DNA of 32,727 nucleotides, taken from assembly GCA_964612525.1 (NCBI GenBank), contig CAZTCQ010000020.1:1-32727 (forward strand), in the 5' to 3' direction. Shown here one piece after another: positions 16,240-23,900 of the stretch. A model generated the notes under the pieces. That model worked only from the letters and a program-made list of their open reading frames with translations. It had not been told where the DNA came from and ran no database searches. Source of the DNA: JAGNRR01 sp964612525. Its GTDB lineage: Bacteria; Bacteroidota; Bacteroidia; Chitinophagales; Chitinophagaceae. How positions within the stretch are numbered: position 1 is the first letter of the stretch; the number at the start of each line of letters is the position of its first letter. Made by a program: the position numbers and the translations under genes.

Positions 16240-16900
16240 TCGGAAGCTAAGATATTAATCTCAGGGTTCTCAATATGTTTTTGTTCTTGCGAATTATATA
16301 GACTTTCTATCATCACATGTCCGAGTCTTGTGGTAGTGGTAATTTTTTTTGATTTTTTCATCAAGCCATAAAAAGGTCGCAATATCAAATAAAGAAGGTT
16401 GTATAATTTTGTTTTGGATTGAATACCTTTTTCAGGCACAATTGCATTGGGCCGAAACATATAGGCATCCTTGAAGCCTTTTTTTAGAATGTAATTTTCG
16501 GTTTTGCCTTTTACGTTCTTCCACATCGTACTGTTATTTTCACTGCTGTCCGTGCCTTCACCAGAGACATAATTAAATGTCATGTTTGGGTTTATATCGT
16601 ATAATGTATCCGCAAATGCTTTTGTCGTATCAAAGGTGACTTTGGTAAACTTAGCTTCGTCCATACCCACAGAAGAAACCCCATGCAATAGAAACAGGCA
16701 TCATAATCTCTTAGATGATTCTTTATGGACTCAACCTTTGTGAAATCCTTTAATAAGATTTCCGATAACTTAGGGTGGCTTACTTCTAAAGAACTTCTAT
16801 TTACCACGAGCACTTTTTCTATTCGATCGTCTTCCAAACACTCATACAAAACGCCTCTGCCCACCATGCCTGTGCTGCCTGTGATGATTACTTTTTTCAT
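16224..16900 (-). pseudogene. NAD(P)-binding Rossmann-fold protein, broken by a 1-base frameshift
   Basis: The N-terminal part (16900 down to about 16680) encodes MKKVIITGSTGMVGRGVLYECLEDDRIEKVLVVNR, a Rossmann nucleotide-binding start as in atypical SDR/NmrA-like proteins. At the CCCC run 16679-16682 (GGGG on the coding strand) the sensible reading moves to another frame. The N-terminal frame turns into FLLWVWTKLSLP, whereas the second frame continues naturally as VSSVGMDEAKFTKVTFDTTKAFADTLYD to a stop at 16224. Adding one G gives a seamless protein of about 225 residues. It may be a real inactivation or a sequencing/assembly error in a homopolymer. The gene overlaps its upstream neighbour by one base and the methyltransferase by 16. 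Confidence 0.8.
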
Positions 16901-17943
16901 TATTTGACATTATCCATTACATGACCAAAAAACTCATTTACCGTTTCCTTAATCGGACGATAACTCATACCCAGTTTTTCAATACTTTTAGAATTATCAG
17001 CCTTCCAAGGGTGACCTACATTGTCACTAACGTATTGTCTGGTTAATCCGCTCATGGGAGCCAATGTCCATATAAGCCATTTGGGAAGATTTTTTTTAGG
17101 GAGCGGATATTCATTACCAAAATTTGGTCGGAGCATATCGGCTAATTTAAGAAAGCTCAGATTTTCTGCACTGGTAATATGACGGCCTTCAGCATTAGGT
17201 GTAAAGCCCGCTCGATAGTGAGCTTCGGCAACGTCACGCACATCGACACAGCCAATGTTTATATCTGCAGCACCCATTTTAAATGTCCCGTCGCCCATTT
17301 GCTTCATAATATTATAACTCTCGCTAGTAGCAGTCGGACTAATGCCAGGGCCTAAAACAAATGAAGGATTGATAGTCACTAAATCCCATTGGTCTTGTTG
17401 CTCTTGAATTTCCCATGCTTTTTTTTCTGCTAATACTTTTGAGAAATTGTAGGGTGATTTTTTTAAAGAAGAAGTGGTATTCCAATTGGACTCGGTCATG
17501 GTTTCATTTGGGTACTCCCTTGTATCCTTAGCGTCGCCATACATCGCCACGCAACTACTAGTAAGTACTATCCGTTTTACACTTTCAGTTTTATTCGCAC
17601 TATTCAATACGTTTTCGGTTCCTTTCAAAGCTGGGTCTACCAAGTCCTTTTGTGGGTTTTGGGTACTCATTATAAATGGAGAAGCGCAATGAATCACTAA
17701 TTCGCAATTTTGCATAGCCTCATCATACGAGCCCATTTCTAACAAATCGGCCTTGAAATATTTTAGCTGTCCGTTCGTTTTGCTTACTAGGGCATCCAAG
17801 TATTTTGTTTTTTCTTTGCTTTCCGGGTTGCGAATCGGCGCATGAACAGTATGTCCTTCTTCTAATAGTTTTTCTGCGATTCGTCCTCCCACATATCCTG
17901 TGGCACCAGTTAGAATTACTGGTTTTGATTTGTTTATTTTCAT
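16900..17943 (-). CDS. NAD(P)-dependent epimerase/dehydratase, aldehyde-reductase-like (extended SDR)
   Basis: A 347-residue protein of the extended short-chain dehydrogenase family. TGATGYVG (residues 12-19) binds the cofactor; VLTSS with S129/S130 and the Y165-NFS-K169 pair form the catalytic triad. TVHAPIRNPES after strand 2 has an Arg, which favours NADPH. The closest named relatives by pattern are dihydroflavonol-reductase/cinnamoyl-CoA-reductase-like and yeast GRE2-like carbonyl reductases, so it probably reduces aldehydes or ketones. First gene of the minus-strand set 14334-17943. Its TAA shares one base with the ATG of the next gene (TAATG), implying coupled translation. Confidence 0.87.
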   Translation of the reverse strand: MKINKSKPVILTGATGYVGGRIAEKLLEEGHTVHAPIRNPESKEKTKYLDALVSKTNGQLKYFKADLLEMGSYDEAMQNCELVIHCASPFIMSTQNPQKDLVDPALKGTENVLNSANKTESVKRIVLTSSCVAMYGDAKDTREYPNETMTESNWNTTSSLKKSPYNFSKVLAEKKAWEIQEQQDQWDLVTINPSFVLGPGISPTATSESYNIMKQMGDGTFKMGAADINIGCVDVRDVAEAHYRAGFTPNAEGRHITSAENLSFLKLADMLRPNFGNEYPLPKKNLPKWLIWTLAPMSGLTRQYVSDNVGHPWKADNSKSIEKLGMSYRPIKETVNEFFGHVMDNVK

Positions 17944-18107
17944 TGTCTTTCTTTAAGTTCAAATTGTTGCTAGTTTGTTCTTCGCAAAAAAGTATTTAGT
18001 TTTCGAATTTTATTCAATCCTAGTTCAGCAATTTTAAAACTAAGTTACCACCTATCAATCTATGGCTTTGTTTTTAATATCTTTTTTACGGGAATCAAAA
18101 ATGTACA

Positions 18108-20588
18108 CTACTGCCAACGATCTAGTTGAAAATTGTAGAATCGAATACTGAACTTTAATTGCAAAGGGTTTTTAAATTGATTGGCATAACTCGCAACGCC
18201 CCATAGGCCAAGGCGGATGGGTTGTCGAAAAACAGTTATCCTTTTTTCTAATCCTGCAAAAGCCTCTATGTAACGAAGGTTACGTTCTGGAGCGATTAAA
18301 AAACCACCACCGGCTGATTCAAATATTTTCAACTTCCGTACATAGGGTATTTTATTAATGAAGGCACCATTAAACTCATGAACGTGATGAGCTTCTAAAA
18401 AGCCTTTGAAAAGAGAGAAAGTACTATCCATAGCCTGAAACGAATTGAGAGGATTGACAAAAAAACCAGGGTTTCCTCGGGCAATAAATTTATAGTCTAC
18501 GATTTCAATATTTTTTTCTCGAACGAAATTTCCATATTTAATATTATAACGTGTTAGCCCGAGAGTCCCCATATTAATTTCTTGTGTTGCACCTAATTCT
18601 ATATAATCATAGGAAATTGTGCTTTTAATAATCTTGGGAATTCCTTTGCGCCATTTTGCATAAAATGTAGGGAAGCGACTGCCCAGAATTACTTTTTCGT
18701 AGGGCTCTCGAATATATTTTTGTTCAGGAGTATAGGATAACATGATCTCATTGGAGAAGGCGTTGTAGTTGTCAAAATATCTTGGTCGTTCAATAGGTCT
18801 GTTGAAAAAAACGGAGTCTAAGAGGTTATTGATTTTTAAAGAGTTTAGGTTTTTTCGTAAGCCAATATTAAATCGGTTTGAAATATACAGTCCATTTGTT
18901 ATCTCGTGTCGAAGGCCTAGCGTGGCTGTTTCATTCATGAAGTAATTAGAGCGTGATAGAAAGTTTACAAATGCATCGCCCCAAAAAATATTAGAGACAT
19001 CGCGCCCAACCGTAAAATCAAAAGACGAGCGTCTAAAAGGATTGAAAAGGTAAGAGCCCGTGATATTCCCTCTAATGTCTTTGTTGATTGGTCCGTAATT
19101 AAGCTTTGGAGAAAGAAAAAGCTGCTTTTTATTTTTAAAGGTTTTTTTATATCTAAACCATCCGCCATAGCGTGGTCCTCCCAGCGCAACCGGGTTCCAT
19201 AGCTGAACTAAAGATGGGAAAACCATAAAGCGTTCCTTTCGCCAGTTCTCATAACTGGATCCCTTCCAAACGATATTCCAAAATCTTATTTTATTGTTTT
19301 CTTTTTCTACGCTATCGCGATATAAATCACTGTTTGTTATTTCGAAAAGGCTATCCTTATATCGTATTATTTTTATTTCTTCTGGGCTCAGGGGAACAGG
19401 CCTTGTCATTTTCCAAAAATTAGAATCACGCTCGTAAGCTTGTAAAGTAGTAGAGCTAAGTTCAGTAGAAAAGTGTTTTTTCTTAAACACCGTATCTATT
19501 TTGTACTTGCTAAATTGAACATTCGTTTCTCCACTCTTTCGGGCTGAAGTGAGATAAGTGAAAAGATACGAACTTGGTAGCCAAGCAGTTTTCTTGACTA
19601 AGTCATAAGTAGCTTTGATGGTAAATTTTTTATATTCTGGCGTAAGGTGACTGGGAAAAGAAGCTTCAATTTTTTTGATCGCCCAAGTTTTATCCTGAAT
19701 CAATACTTCGCCTCGTAATAATGAATTAGAGGTCCGTGATGGGCGAAACTGGATTCTATGATACATGGCGCCGTTTTCATACAGCTGCTCTTTGTATTTA
19801 TAACGATAGACGAGTAGCCCACTGTTACTAAAGGGTGAAAGAAAAGACGACTTGCCAAGCGCTCTGTTTTGGAATATATTATCATAGAAATTAAAGTCGC
19901 CTTCTGTGAAACTGAGGTAGAAAAAGTTTTCTTTATTTCCTTTGATATTTACACCTGTTCGAGTCTCTTTAATTTTATCAGGGTAGGATCGCGAAACCTC
20001 TAAGTAAACTTCTGCAAATTCTTTGGTTGGTGGTTTTGTTTTATTGCTGTCTTTCTTAGAACTATCTTTTTTTGTTTTCTTTATTTTGTTAGGTTTCTTT
20101 TTCTTTCTTTTTTGTTCTTCGGCCGTGGATTTAATATAAGCTTCGAAGCTGTAGCTCTCGGTTCCTTTTTGTAGATTTTTTTTATTAGCAATTAACTGGC
20201 GAATAATTTCTTTACTTCGGTCTTTGCGTTTGGTGGAGATAACTACTCGCTTAATTTCTTTTTTTGACTGTTCTAACACAAACCGCTTCATGACTTCCGA
20301 CTTTCGAATCAGAACGATAGAGTTCAGGGTTTTGTGGCCTACGCCAGAGATTACGATTTCATATCTTCCTGGTGGTAGCATGATGGCAAATTCTCCTAGG
20401 CTATTGGTTCGTGCGCCACGCTGTAATTCTTTTACGCGAATGTTGATGTACGGTAAGGGCTCCAGTTTTTCGTTTACGACTACTCCCTTTAGGGCGTATG
20501 ATTGAGCGTAGAGAGTTTCTGTTTTGCATAAAAAAAGAAATCCCACGATCAAACTATTGCGTAAGCATAATAGAGATAGTTTTTTCAC
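18108..20588 (-). CDS. DUF5686 outer-membrane protein with carboxypeptidase-regulatory-like domain
   Basis: An 826-residue exported protein starting at GTG (GTG-AAA-AAA); the signal peptide ends at about YAQ (residue 29). Residues about 31-107 form a CarboxypepD_reg-like beta domain (LKGVVVNEKLEPLPYINIRVKELQRGARTNSLGEFAIMLPPGRYEIVISGVGHKT), also found at the N-terminus of SusC-type receptors. Residues 159-189 are an extremely Lys-rich stretch. The rest matches the DUF5686 pattern: a periplasmic region, then a beta-rich C-terminal half with barrel-like strands (LRHEITNGLYISNRFNIGLRKN, LKFSIRFYNFQLDRWQ). No TonB plug is visible. The role is unknown; such proteins are common in Bacteroidota envelopes. 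A 20-bp palindrome abuts the start codon. Confidence 0.82.
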   Translation of the reverse strand: MKKLSLLCLRNSLIVGFLFLCKTETLYAQSYALKGVVVNEKLEPLPYINIRVKELQRGARTNSLGEFAIMLPPGRYEIVISGVGHKTLNSIVLIRKSEVMKRFVLEQSKKEIKRVVISTKRKDRSKEIIRQLIANKKNLQKGTESYSFEAYIKSTAEEQKRKKKKPNKIKKTKKDSSKKDSNKTKPPTKEFAEVYLEVSRSYPDKIKETRTGVNIKGNKENFFYLSFTEGDFNFYDNIFQNRALGKSSFLSPFSNSGLLVYRYKYKEQLYENGAMYHRIQFRPSRTSNSLLRGEVLIQDKTWAIKKIEASFPSHLTPEYKKFTIKATYDLVKKTAWLPSSYLFTYLTSARKSGETNVQFSKYKIDTVFKKKHFSTELSSTTLQAYERDSNFWKMTRPVPLSPEEIKIIRYKDSLFEITNSDLYRDSVEKENNKIRFWNIVWKGSSYENWRKERFMVFPSLVQLWNPVALGGPRYGGWFRYKKTFKNKKQLFLSPKLNYGPINKDIRGNITGSYLFNPFRRSSFDFTVGRDVSNIFWGDAFVNFLSRSNYFMNETATLGLRHEITNGLYISNRFNIGLRKNLNSLKINNLLDSVFFNRPIERPRYFDNYNAFSNEIMLSYTPEQKYIREPYEKVILGSRFPTFYAKWRKGIPKIIKSTISYDYIELGATQEINMGTLGLTRYNIKYGNFVREKNIEIVDYKFIARGNPGFFVNPLNSFQAMDSTFSLFKGFLEAHHVHEFNGAFINKIPYVRKLKIFESAGGGFLIAPERNLRYIEAFAGLEKRITVFRQPIRLGLWGVASYANQFKNPLQLKFSIRFYNFQLDRWQ

Positions 20589-20589
20589 G

Positions 20590-20609
20590 AAGGAATAAAG
20601 TTATTCCTT
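20590..20609. repeat. Palindrome touching the DUF5686 start codon
   Basis: AAGGAATAA and TTATTCCTT are exact reverse complements with a 2-nt centre. The palindrome begins 2 bases upstream of the GTG start, where a ribosome would load. It could be a DNA operator or an RNA hairpin limiting translation. The sequence fact is certain, the role is not. Confidence 0.5.
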
Positions 20610-20675
20610 TCAACGGGAATCAATTCCTAAAATATGTATAAAAGGAAAAAATCGATGATAGTTGGACTTCATAAA

Positions 20676-20683
20676 CAAAGGTA
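20676..20683 (-). promoter_or_regulatory. Candidate -7 box for the DUF5686 gene
   Basis: On the minus strand TACCTTTG is a perfect match to TAnnTTTG, about 88 nt before the GTG start. A good TTG at -33 is lacking, so confidence is limited. If used, the leader would contain the palindrome at 20590-20609. Confidence 0.4.
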
Positions 20684-20715
20684 CTCATCCATTAAATTTG
20701 AACAGAAGTTATTTT

Positions 20716-22062
20716 CTACTTTTTACCATAACTATCATCCCAATTTTTTATTTTGGGATCGCCAAGTTTACCAACGCTTTTTCCCACTAGCATAGCCACC
20801 GTAGCATCGCCTGTAACATTAATCACAGTTCGACACATATCTAACGGACGATCAATAGCAAAAATCATGGCTAAGCCAATGGCAAAATACTCAGGGGGCA
20901 GACCGATAGACTGCAAGACCATTACCAGCATCACCATTCCGGCACCAGGCACCGCCGCTGAACCAATCGAAGCAAGTAAAGCCGTTAGCACGATAGTAAG
21001 TTGTAATTGAAAACTTAATGGAAAGTCCAAGGCTTGGCAAATAAATACGGCCGCCACCGCTTGGTACAAACTGGTCCCATCCATATTGATGGTAGCACCC
21101 ACGGGTAAGACGAAACTGCTAACCTCCTTTTCAACGCCTAAGTGTTCTTCCACTCGCTCCATAGTTACTGGGAGGGTAGCAGCACTGGAAGATGTTGAAA
21201 AGGCTAATAATTGTGCCGGACTGATTCCCTTGAAAAAACTACCGAATGAACGTTTAGTATATAGTTTGATAGCCATTGCATAAAACAAAACCATGATTGA
21301 GAGCCCCAATAGTACAGTGCCTGCATATTTTAATAATCCCAGTAAGAGTTGCGGGTCATTGGCGCTAACGATTACGTTGGCTAGTAAGGCAAAAACGGCA
21401 AAGGGTGCTGTGAGCATAATAATGTCCACCATTTTTAATATGATTTCATTGAGTCCTGTGAAAAAATCATAAACAGGTTTGGCTTCTTCAGGCTTGACCA
21501 ATAAAATGCAAATGCCAAAAAAGATAATAAAGAAAATAACTTGAAGCATATTTCGGTTGTCCATCGTTGCTTTAAAAACATTGTCGGGTACCATGTTGAC
21601 CAAAAAGTCTAAAGGGCGACTTTGTTTTTGAGCCTTGGCTGTTTCAATTTTCTGCGTCACGCCTTTGTCCTTGGCGTAGGTCTCAGTCATTTTGGTGATT
21701 GTTTCTTTGGGAATGCTGTCGCCGGGTTTAATGATGTTTACAATTCCTAGTCCTACCGTGATAGCCAGTAGAGTAGTCGAGATATAAATTAATATGGTTC
21801 GTCCTCCAATTTTAGAAAATTTGGCTATGTCTTTCAATTCTCCAATTCCTTTGATTAGCGAAGCTATGATAAGAGGAATGGCTATCAGCTTTAATAGTTT
21901 TACAAAAATAGTACCTACGGGTGCGATCCAATTAAATACAAATTCTTTGGCCTCAAACTTGGCCATGGCTAAACCAAAAACTACACCGGCTATCATTCCA
22001 ATTAAAATTTGCCAATGGAGGGCTAGCTTTTTTTTCTTTGTTGTTTGCGAAGGGTTAGCCAT
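20716..22062 (-). CDS. Dicarboxylate/amino-acid:cation symporter (DAACS, GltP/GltT-like)
   Basis: A 448-residue inner-membrane transporter. It shows the serine-rich re-entrant loop FSTSSSAATLPVTM (HP1), GATINMDGTSLYQAVAAVFICQ with the NMDGT motif of helix 7, and the HP2 region AAVPGAGMVMLVMVLQSIGLP; these are the sodium- and substrate-binding elements of the glutamate-transporter family. A C-terminal DRPLDMCRTVINVTGD segment carries the Asp and Arg that bind substrate in helix 8; the Arg here is typical of acidic substrates. A likely function is Na+- or H+-driven uptake of glutamate, aspartate or C4-dicarboxylates. Residues about 120-150 form a longer hydrophilic insert (IPKETITKMTETYAKDKGVTQK) between helices. 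Confidence 0.95.
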   Translation of the reverse strand: MANPSQTTKKKKLALHWQILIGMIAGVVFGLAMAKFEAKEFVFNWIAPVGTIFVKLLKLIAIPLIIASLIKGIGELKDIAKFSKIGGRTILIYISTTLLAITVGLGIVNIIKPGDSIPKETITKMTETYAKDKGVTQKIETAKAQKQSRPLDFLVNMVPDNVFKATMDNRNMLQVIFFIIFFGICILLVKPEEAKPVYDFFTGLNEIILKMVDIIMLTAPFAVFALLANVIVSANDPQLLLGLLKYAGTVLLGLSIMVLFYAMAIKLYTKRSFGSFFKGISPAQLLAFSTSSSAATLPVTMERVEEHLGVEKEVSSFVLPVGATINMDGTSLYQAVAAVFICQALDFPLSFQLQLTIVLTALLASIGSAAVPGAGMVMLVMVLQSIGLPPEYFAIGLAMIFAIDRPLDMCRTVINVTGDATVAMLVGKSVGKLGDPKIKNWDDSYGKK

Positions 22063-22190
22063 AAGATTGCAAAATACAATTTTAATATAGGATTGATTTA
22101 TATCTTACAAATCATTTTTAGGGAAAAAGGATGTTTGCTGCCTTGTTTTTTTCAATAGAAAAATATGATGAATAGGCTCTAAAAAGAAAA

Positions 22191-22220
22191 CGACCTGTTC
22201 TCAGAAAGAAAAACAGGTCG
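22191..22220 (-). terminator. Intrinsic terminator after the DUF4476 gene
   Basis: A perfect 9-bp stem (CGACCTGTT / AACAGGTCG) with a 12-nt loop, followed on the minus strand by TTTTCTTTTT. It lies 37 bp downstream of the DUF4476 stop. The remaining bases of the 22063-22256 gap are the AT-rich upstream region of the symporter. Confidence 0.8.
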
Positions 22221-22256
22221 AGTATTTAAACGTTTGACTGAGTTTGTATAATCTTC

Positions 22257-23069
22257 CTAGTTCTTATTTTGTCTTTGAATGTAGCGGCTAAATTCATCTT
22301 TAGAACTTGAAAACTCAAAAGCGTCGTTTATCATAAATGCGCTTCGTGGATTTACTACCTGTTTAAATGAAGTCTTAGCCATGCGAAGTTTCGAACTTTC
22401 AAAGCTGAATTCGTCTAAAATCCCTTTTAATTGTTTTGCGCTAACGGGGTTCGCATCAATAGCCGCTTTGGCAATATTCATTCGATTGCTCTCGAAGCCT
22501 GCATTGCGCATTTGATCAATTAAATTATTGTACTGAGCGGTCGTCATTACATTCCCAAAATAAGACCACTCATCTCTCGGTTCATTGCCCGCCATACGAT
22601 CTTCATCTCGAAGGTCTTCGTAGTATTCATCTTTTTGTGGGTCAAATTGCATGTCCTTCTCCCAGGATAGTTTGTCATAGTAACGACTACGATACCATGA
22701 ATTTCCTTTTGTCCAAGGACCGTTGTCGCCAAGGCAGCAATCAACGATTACATCTAAATCTTCATAATCATCTACAGTTACATAGTAAATTTTATCACGT
22801 TGGGTACGCAATCGTCCTTGGTAGATGAGTCGCGCACGTCTGCGGCCATTTCGGTTTCGGTTTACGACGTAGACTTTTATCATATGATTGCGGGTCGGTA
22901 AATCGTTAAAGGTTAGAATTTTACCAACCTTCTCGTAGCGACGGCCATTAATTTCCACGGTTATCATTCGCCCTTCCATGTCTCTGATTTTTAACATGCT
23001 CCGCTGACGTTGCGCATAGGTTGAGAAAGAGAAAAGAAGGCCTAAGAAAAGAAATAAGAGTTTTTTCAT
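22257..23069 (-). CDS. DUF4476-containing exported protein
   Basis: A 270-residue protein with a signal peptide ending near TYAQ (residue 19). The N-terminal half contains a very basic region (VVNRNRNGRRRARLIYQGRLRTQ), within a beta-rich segment that resembles the start of other Bacteroidota DUF4476 proteins. The C-terminal domain (about 170-265) is DUF4476: TTAQYNNLIDQMRNAGFESNRMNIAKAAIDANPVSAKQLKGILDEFSFESSKLRMAKTSF, helical repeats likened to fold-changing stress proteins but without known function. It is followed by a clear terminator and preceded by a 90-bp gap after the rRNA methyltransferase gene, so it is probably transcribed as its own unit. Confidence 0.82.
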   Translation of the reverse strand: MKKLLFLFLGLLFSFSTYAQRQRSMLKIRDMEGRMITVEINGRRYEKVGKILTFNDLPTRNHMIKVYVVNRNRNGRRRARLIYQGRLRTQRDKIYYVTVDDYEDLDVIVDCCLGDNGPWTKGNSWYRSRYYDKLSWEKDMQFDPQKDEYYEDLRDEDRMAGNEPRDEWSYFGNVMTTAQYNNLIDQMRNAGFESNRMNIAKAAIDANPVSAKQLKGILDEFSFESSKLRMAKTSFKQVVNPRSAFMINDAFEFSSSKDEFSRYIQRQNKN

Positions 23070-23159
23070 GGTGTATTTTTTATACTGATTGTATGGAAAT
23101 CTTTGGACGCTAAGATACTATGAGAGTTTAATTCTCCTCATAAATAAAAGCTTGATTTA

Positions 23160-23885
23160 TTAAGAACGAACCAAAAAAGAAGTAATTATTCCGCAAGCCA
23201 TTGCAGCGTTCAAACTCTCAGCTTTTCCTTTTTTAGGAATTGTGATTTTTTGATTAGCTAGTTTTAGAATTGATTCCGAAATTCCGTTTGCTTCGTTCCC
23301 TATGATGATAATGCCTGCCTCTAGTACTTCCTGTTCGTAAACGGAGGTCCCGTTTAGTACGGTAGCGATTTTTGGAAGTGGGGTCTTGGCCAGTTCGCTT
23401 TCTAACTCTAGGTAGTGTATCTCAGTATGAAATAAACTGCCCATTGTGGCTTGTATCACTTTGGGGTTGTAGCAATCTACACAATCGTGACTCACCACTA
23501 ATGTTACTCCATACCAATCGGCTAGGCGAATAATAGTTCCTAGATTGCCCGGGTCACGGATGCTATCTAAGGCAATGTACACCTTGTTTTGCCATTCAAG
23601 TTTTACCTGCTCGGGCATAGAAACCACAGCCAATAGGCCTTCCGGGTTTTTCTGACCACTAATTTTGCTTAGAGTAGTTGAGTCCACTTCACTTTTCTTG
23701 TTTTCTGGTAGCTGTTCTGCTAATCCAAAATGAGCCTTTGTGTAATAAAGCTGCTCCAAATTAAAAGTAGAAGAAAGTAATTCCTGGATACATTTTTTTC
23801 CTTCCACAATAAATTGTGAATGTTCTGTACGTTTTTTTTTAGTCCGTAATGCTGATATATGTTTAATTTGCGCTTTACTGAGCAT
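23160..23885 (-). CDS. SpoU/TrmH-family RNA 2'-O-methyltransferase
   Basis: A 241-residue protein from the ATG at 23885 (MLSKAQIKHISALRTKKKRTEHSQFIVEGKK), the usual start in this family. An in-frame upstream start at 23963 would only add the antisense of the neighbouring signal peptide. The N-terminal substrate-binding domain is followed by the SPOUT domain with its three motifs: ALDSIRDPGNLGTIIRLADWYG (motif 1), IIIGNEANGIS (motif 2) and IPKKGKAESLNAAMACGIITSFL (motif 3). The trefoil-knot fold methylates ribose 2'-OH in rRNA or tRNA; which nucleotide is unknown. The start codon is 5 bp from that of the divergent TamL gene. Confidence 0.92.
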   Translation of the reverse strand: MLSKAQIKHISALRTKKKRTEHSQFIVEGKKCIQELLSSTFNLEQLYYTKAHFGLAEQLPENKKSEVDSTTLSKISGQKNPEGLLAVVSMPEQVKLEWQNKVYIALDSIRDPGNLGTIIRLADWYGVTLVVSHDCVDCYNPKVIQATMGSLFHTEIHYLELESELAKTPLPKIATVLNGTSVYEQEVLEAGIIIIGNEANGISESILKLANQKITIPKKGKAESLNAAMACGIITSFLVRS

Positions 23886-23886
23886 A

Positions 23887-23900
23887 TATTTTGCAAAATA
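23887..23900. promoter_or_regulatory. 14-bp palindrome between divergent rRNA-methyltransferase and TamL starts
   Basis: TATTTTGCAAAATA is a perfect palindrome that fills the 5-bp space between the two start codons and covers the TTG start of the TamL gene. Each strand reads TATTTTG, close to the -7 consensus. A shared operator or a symmetric promoter is possible but inferred. Confidence 0.4.
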
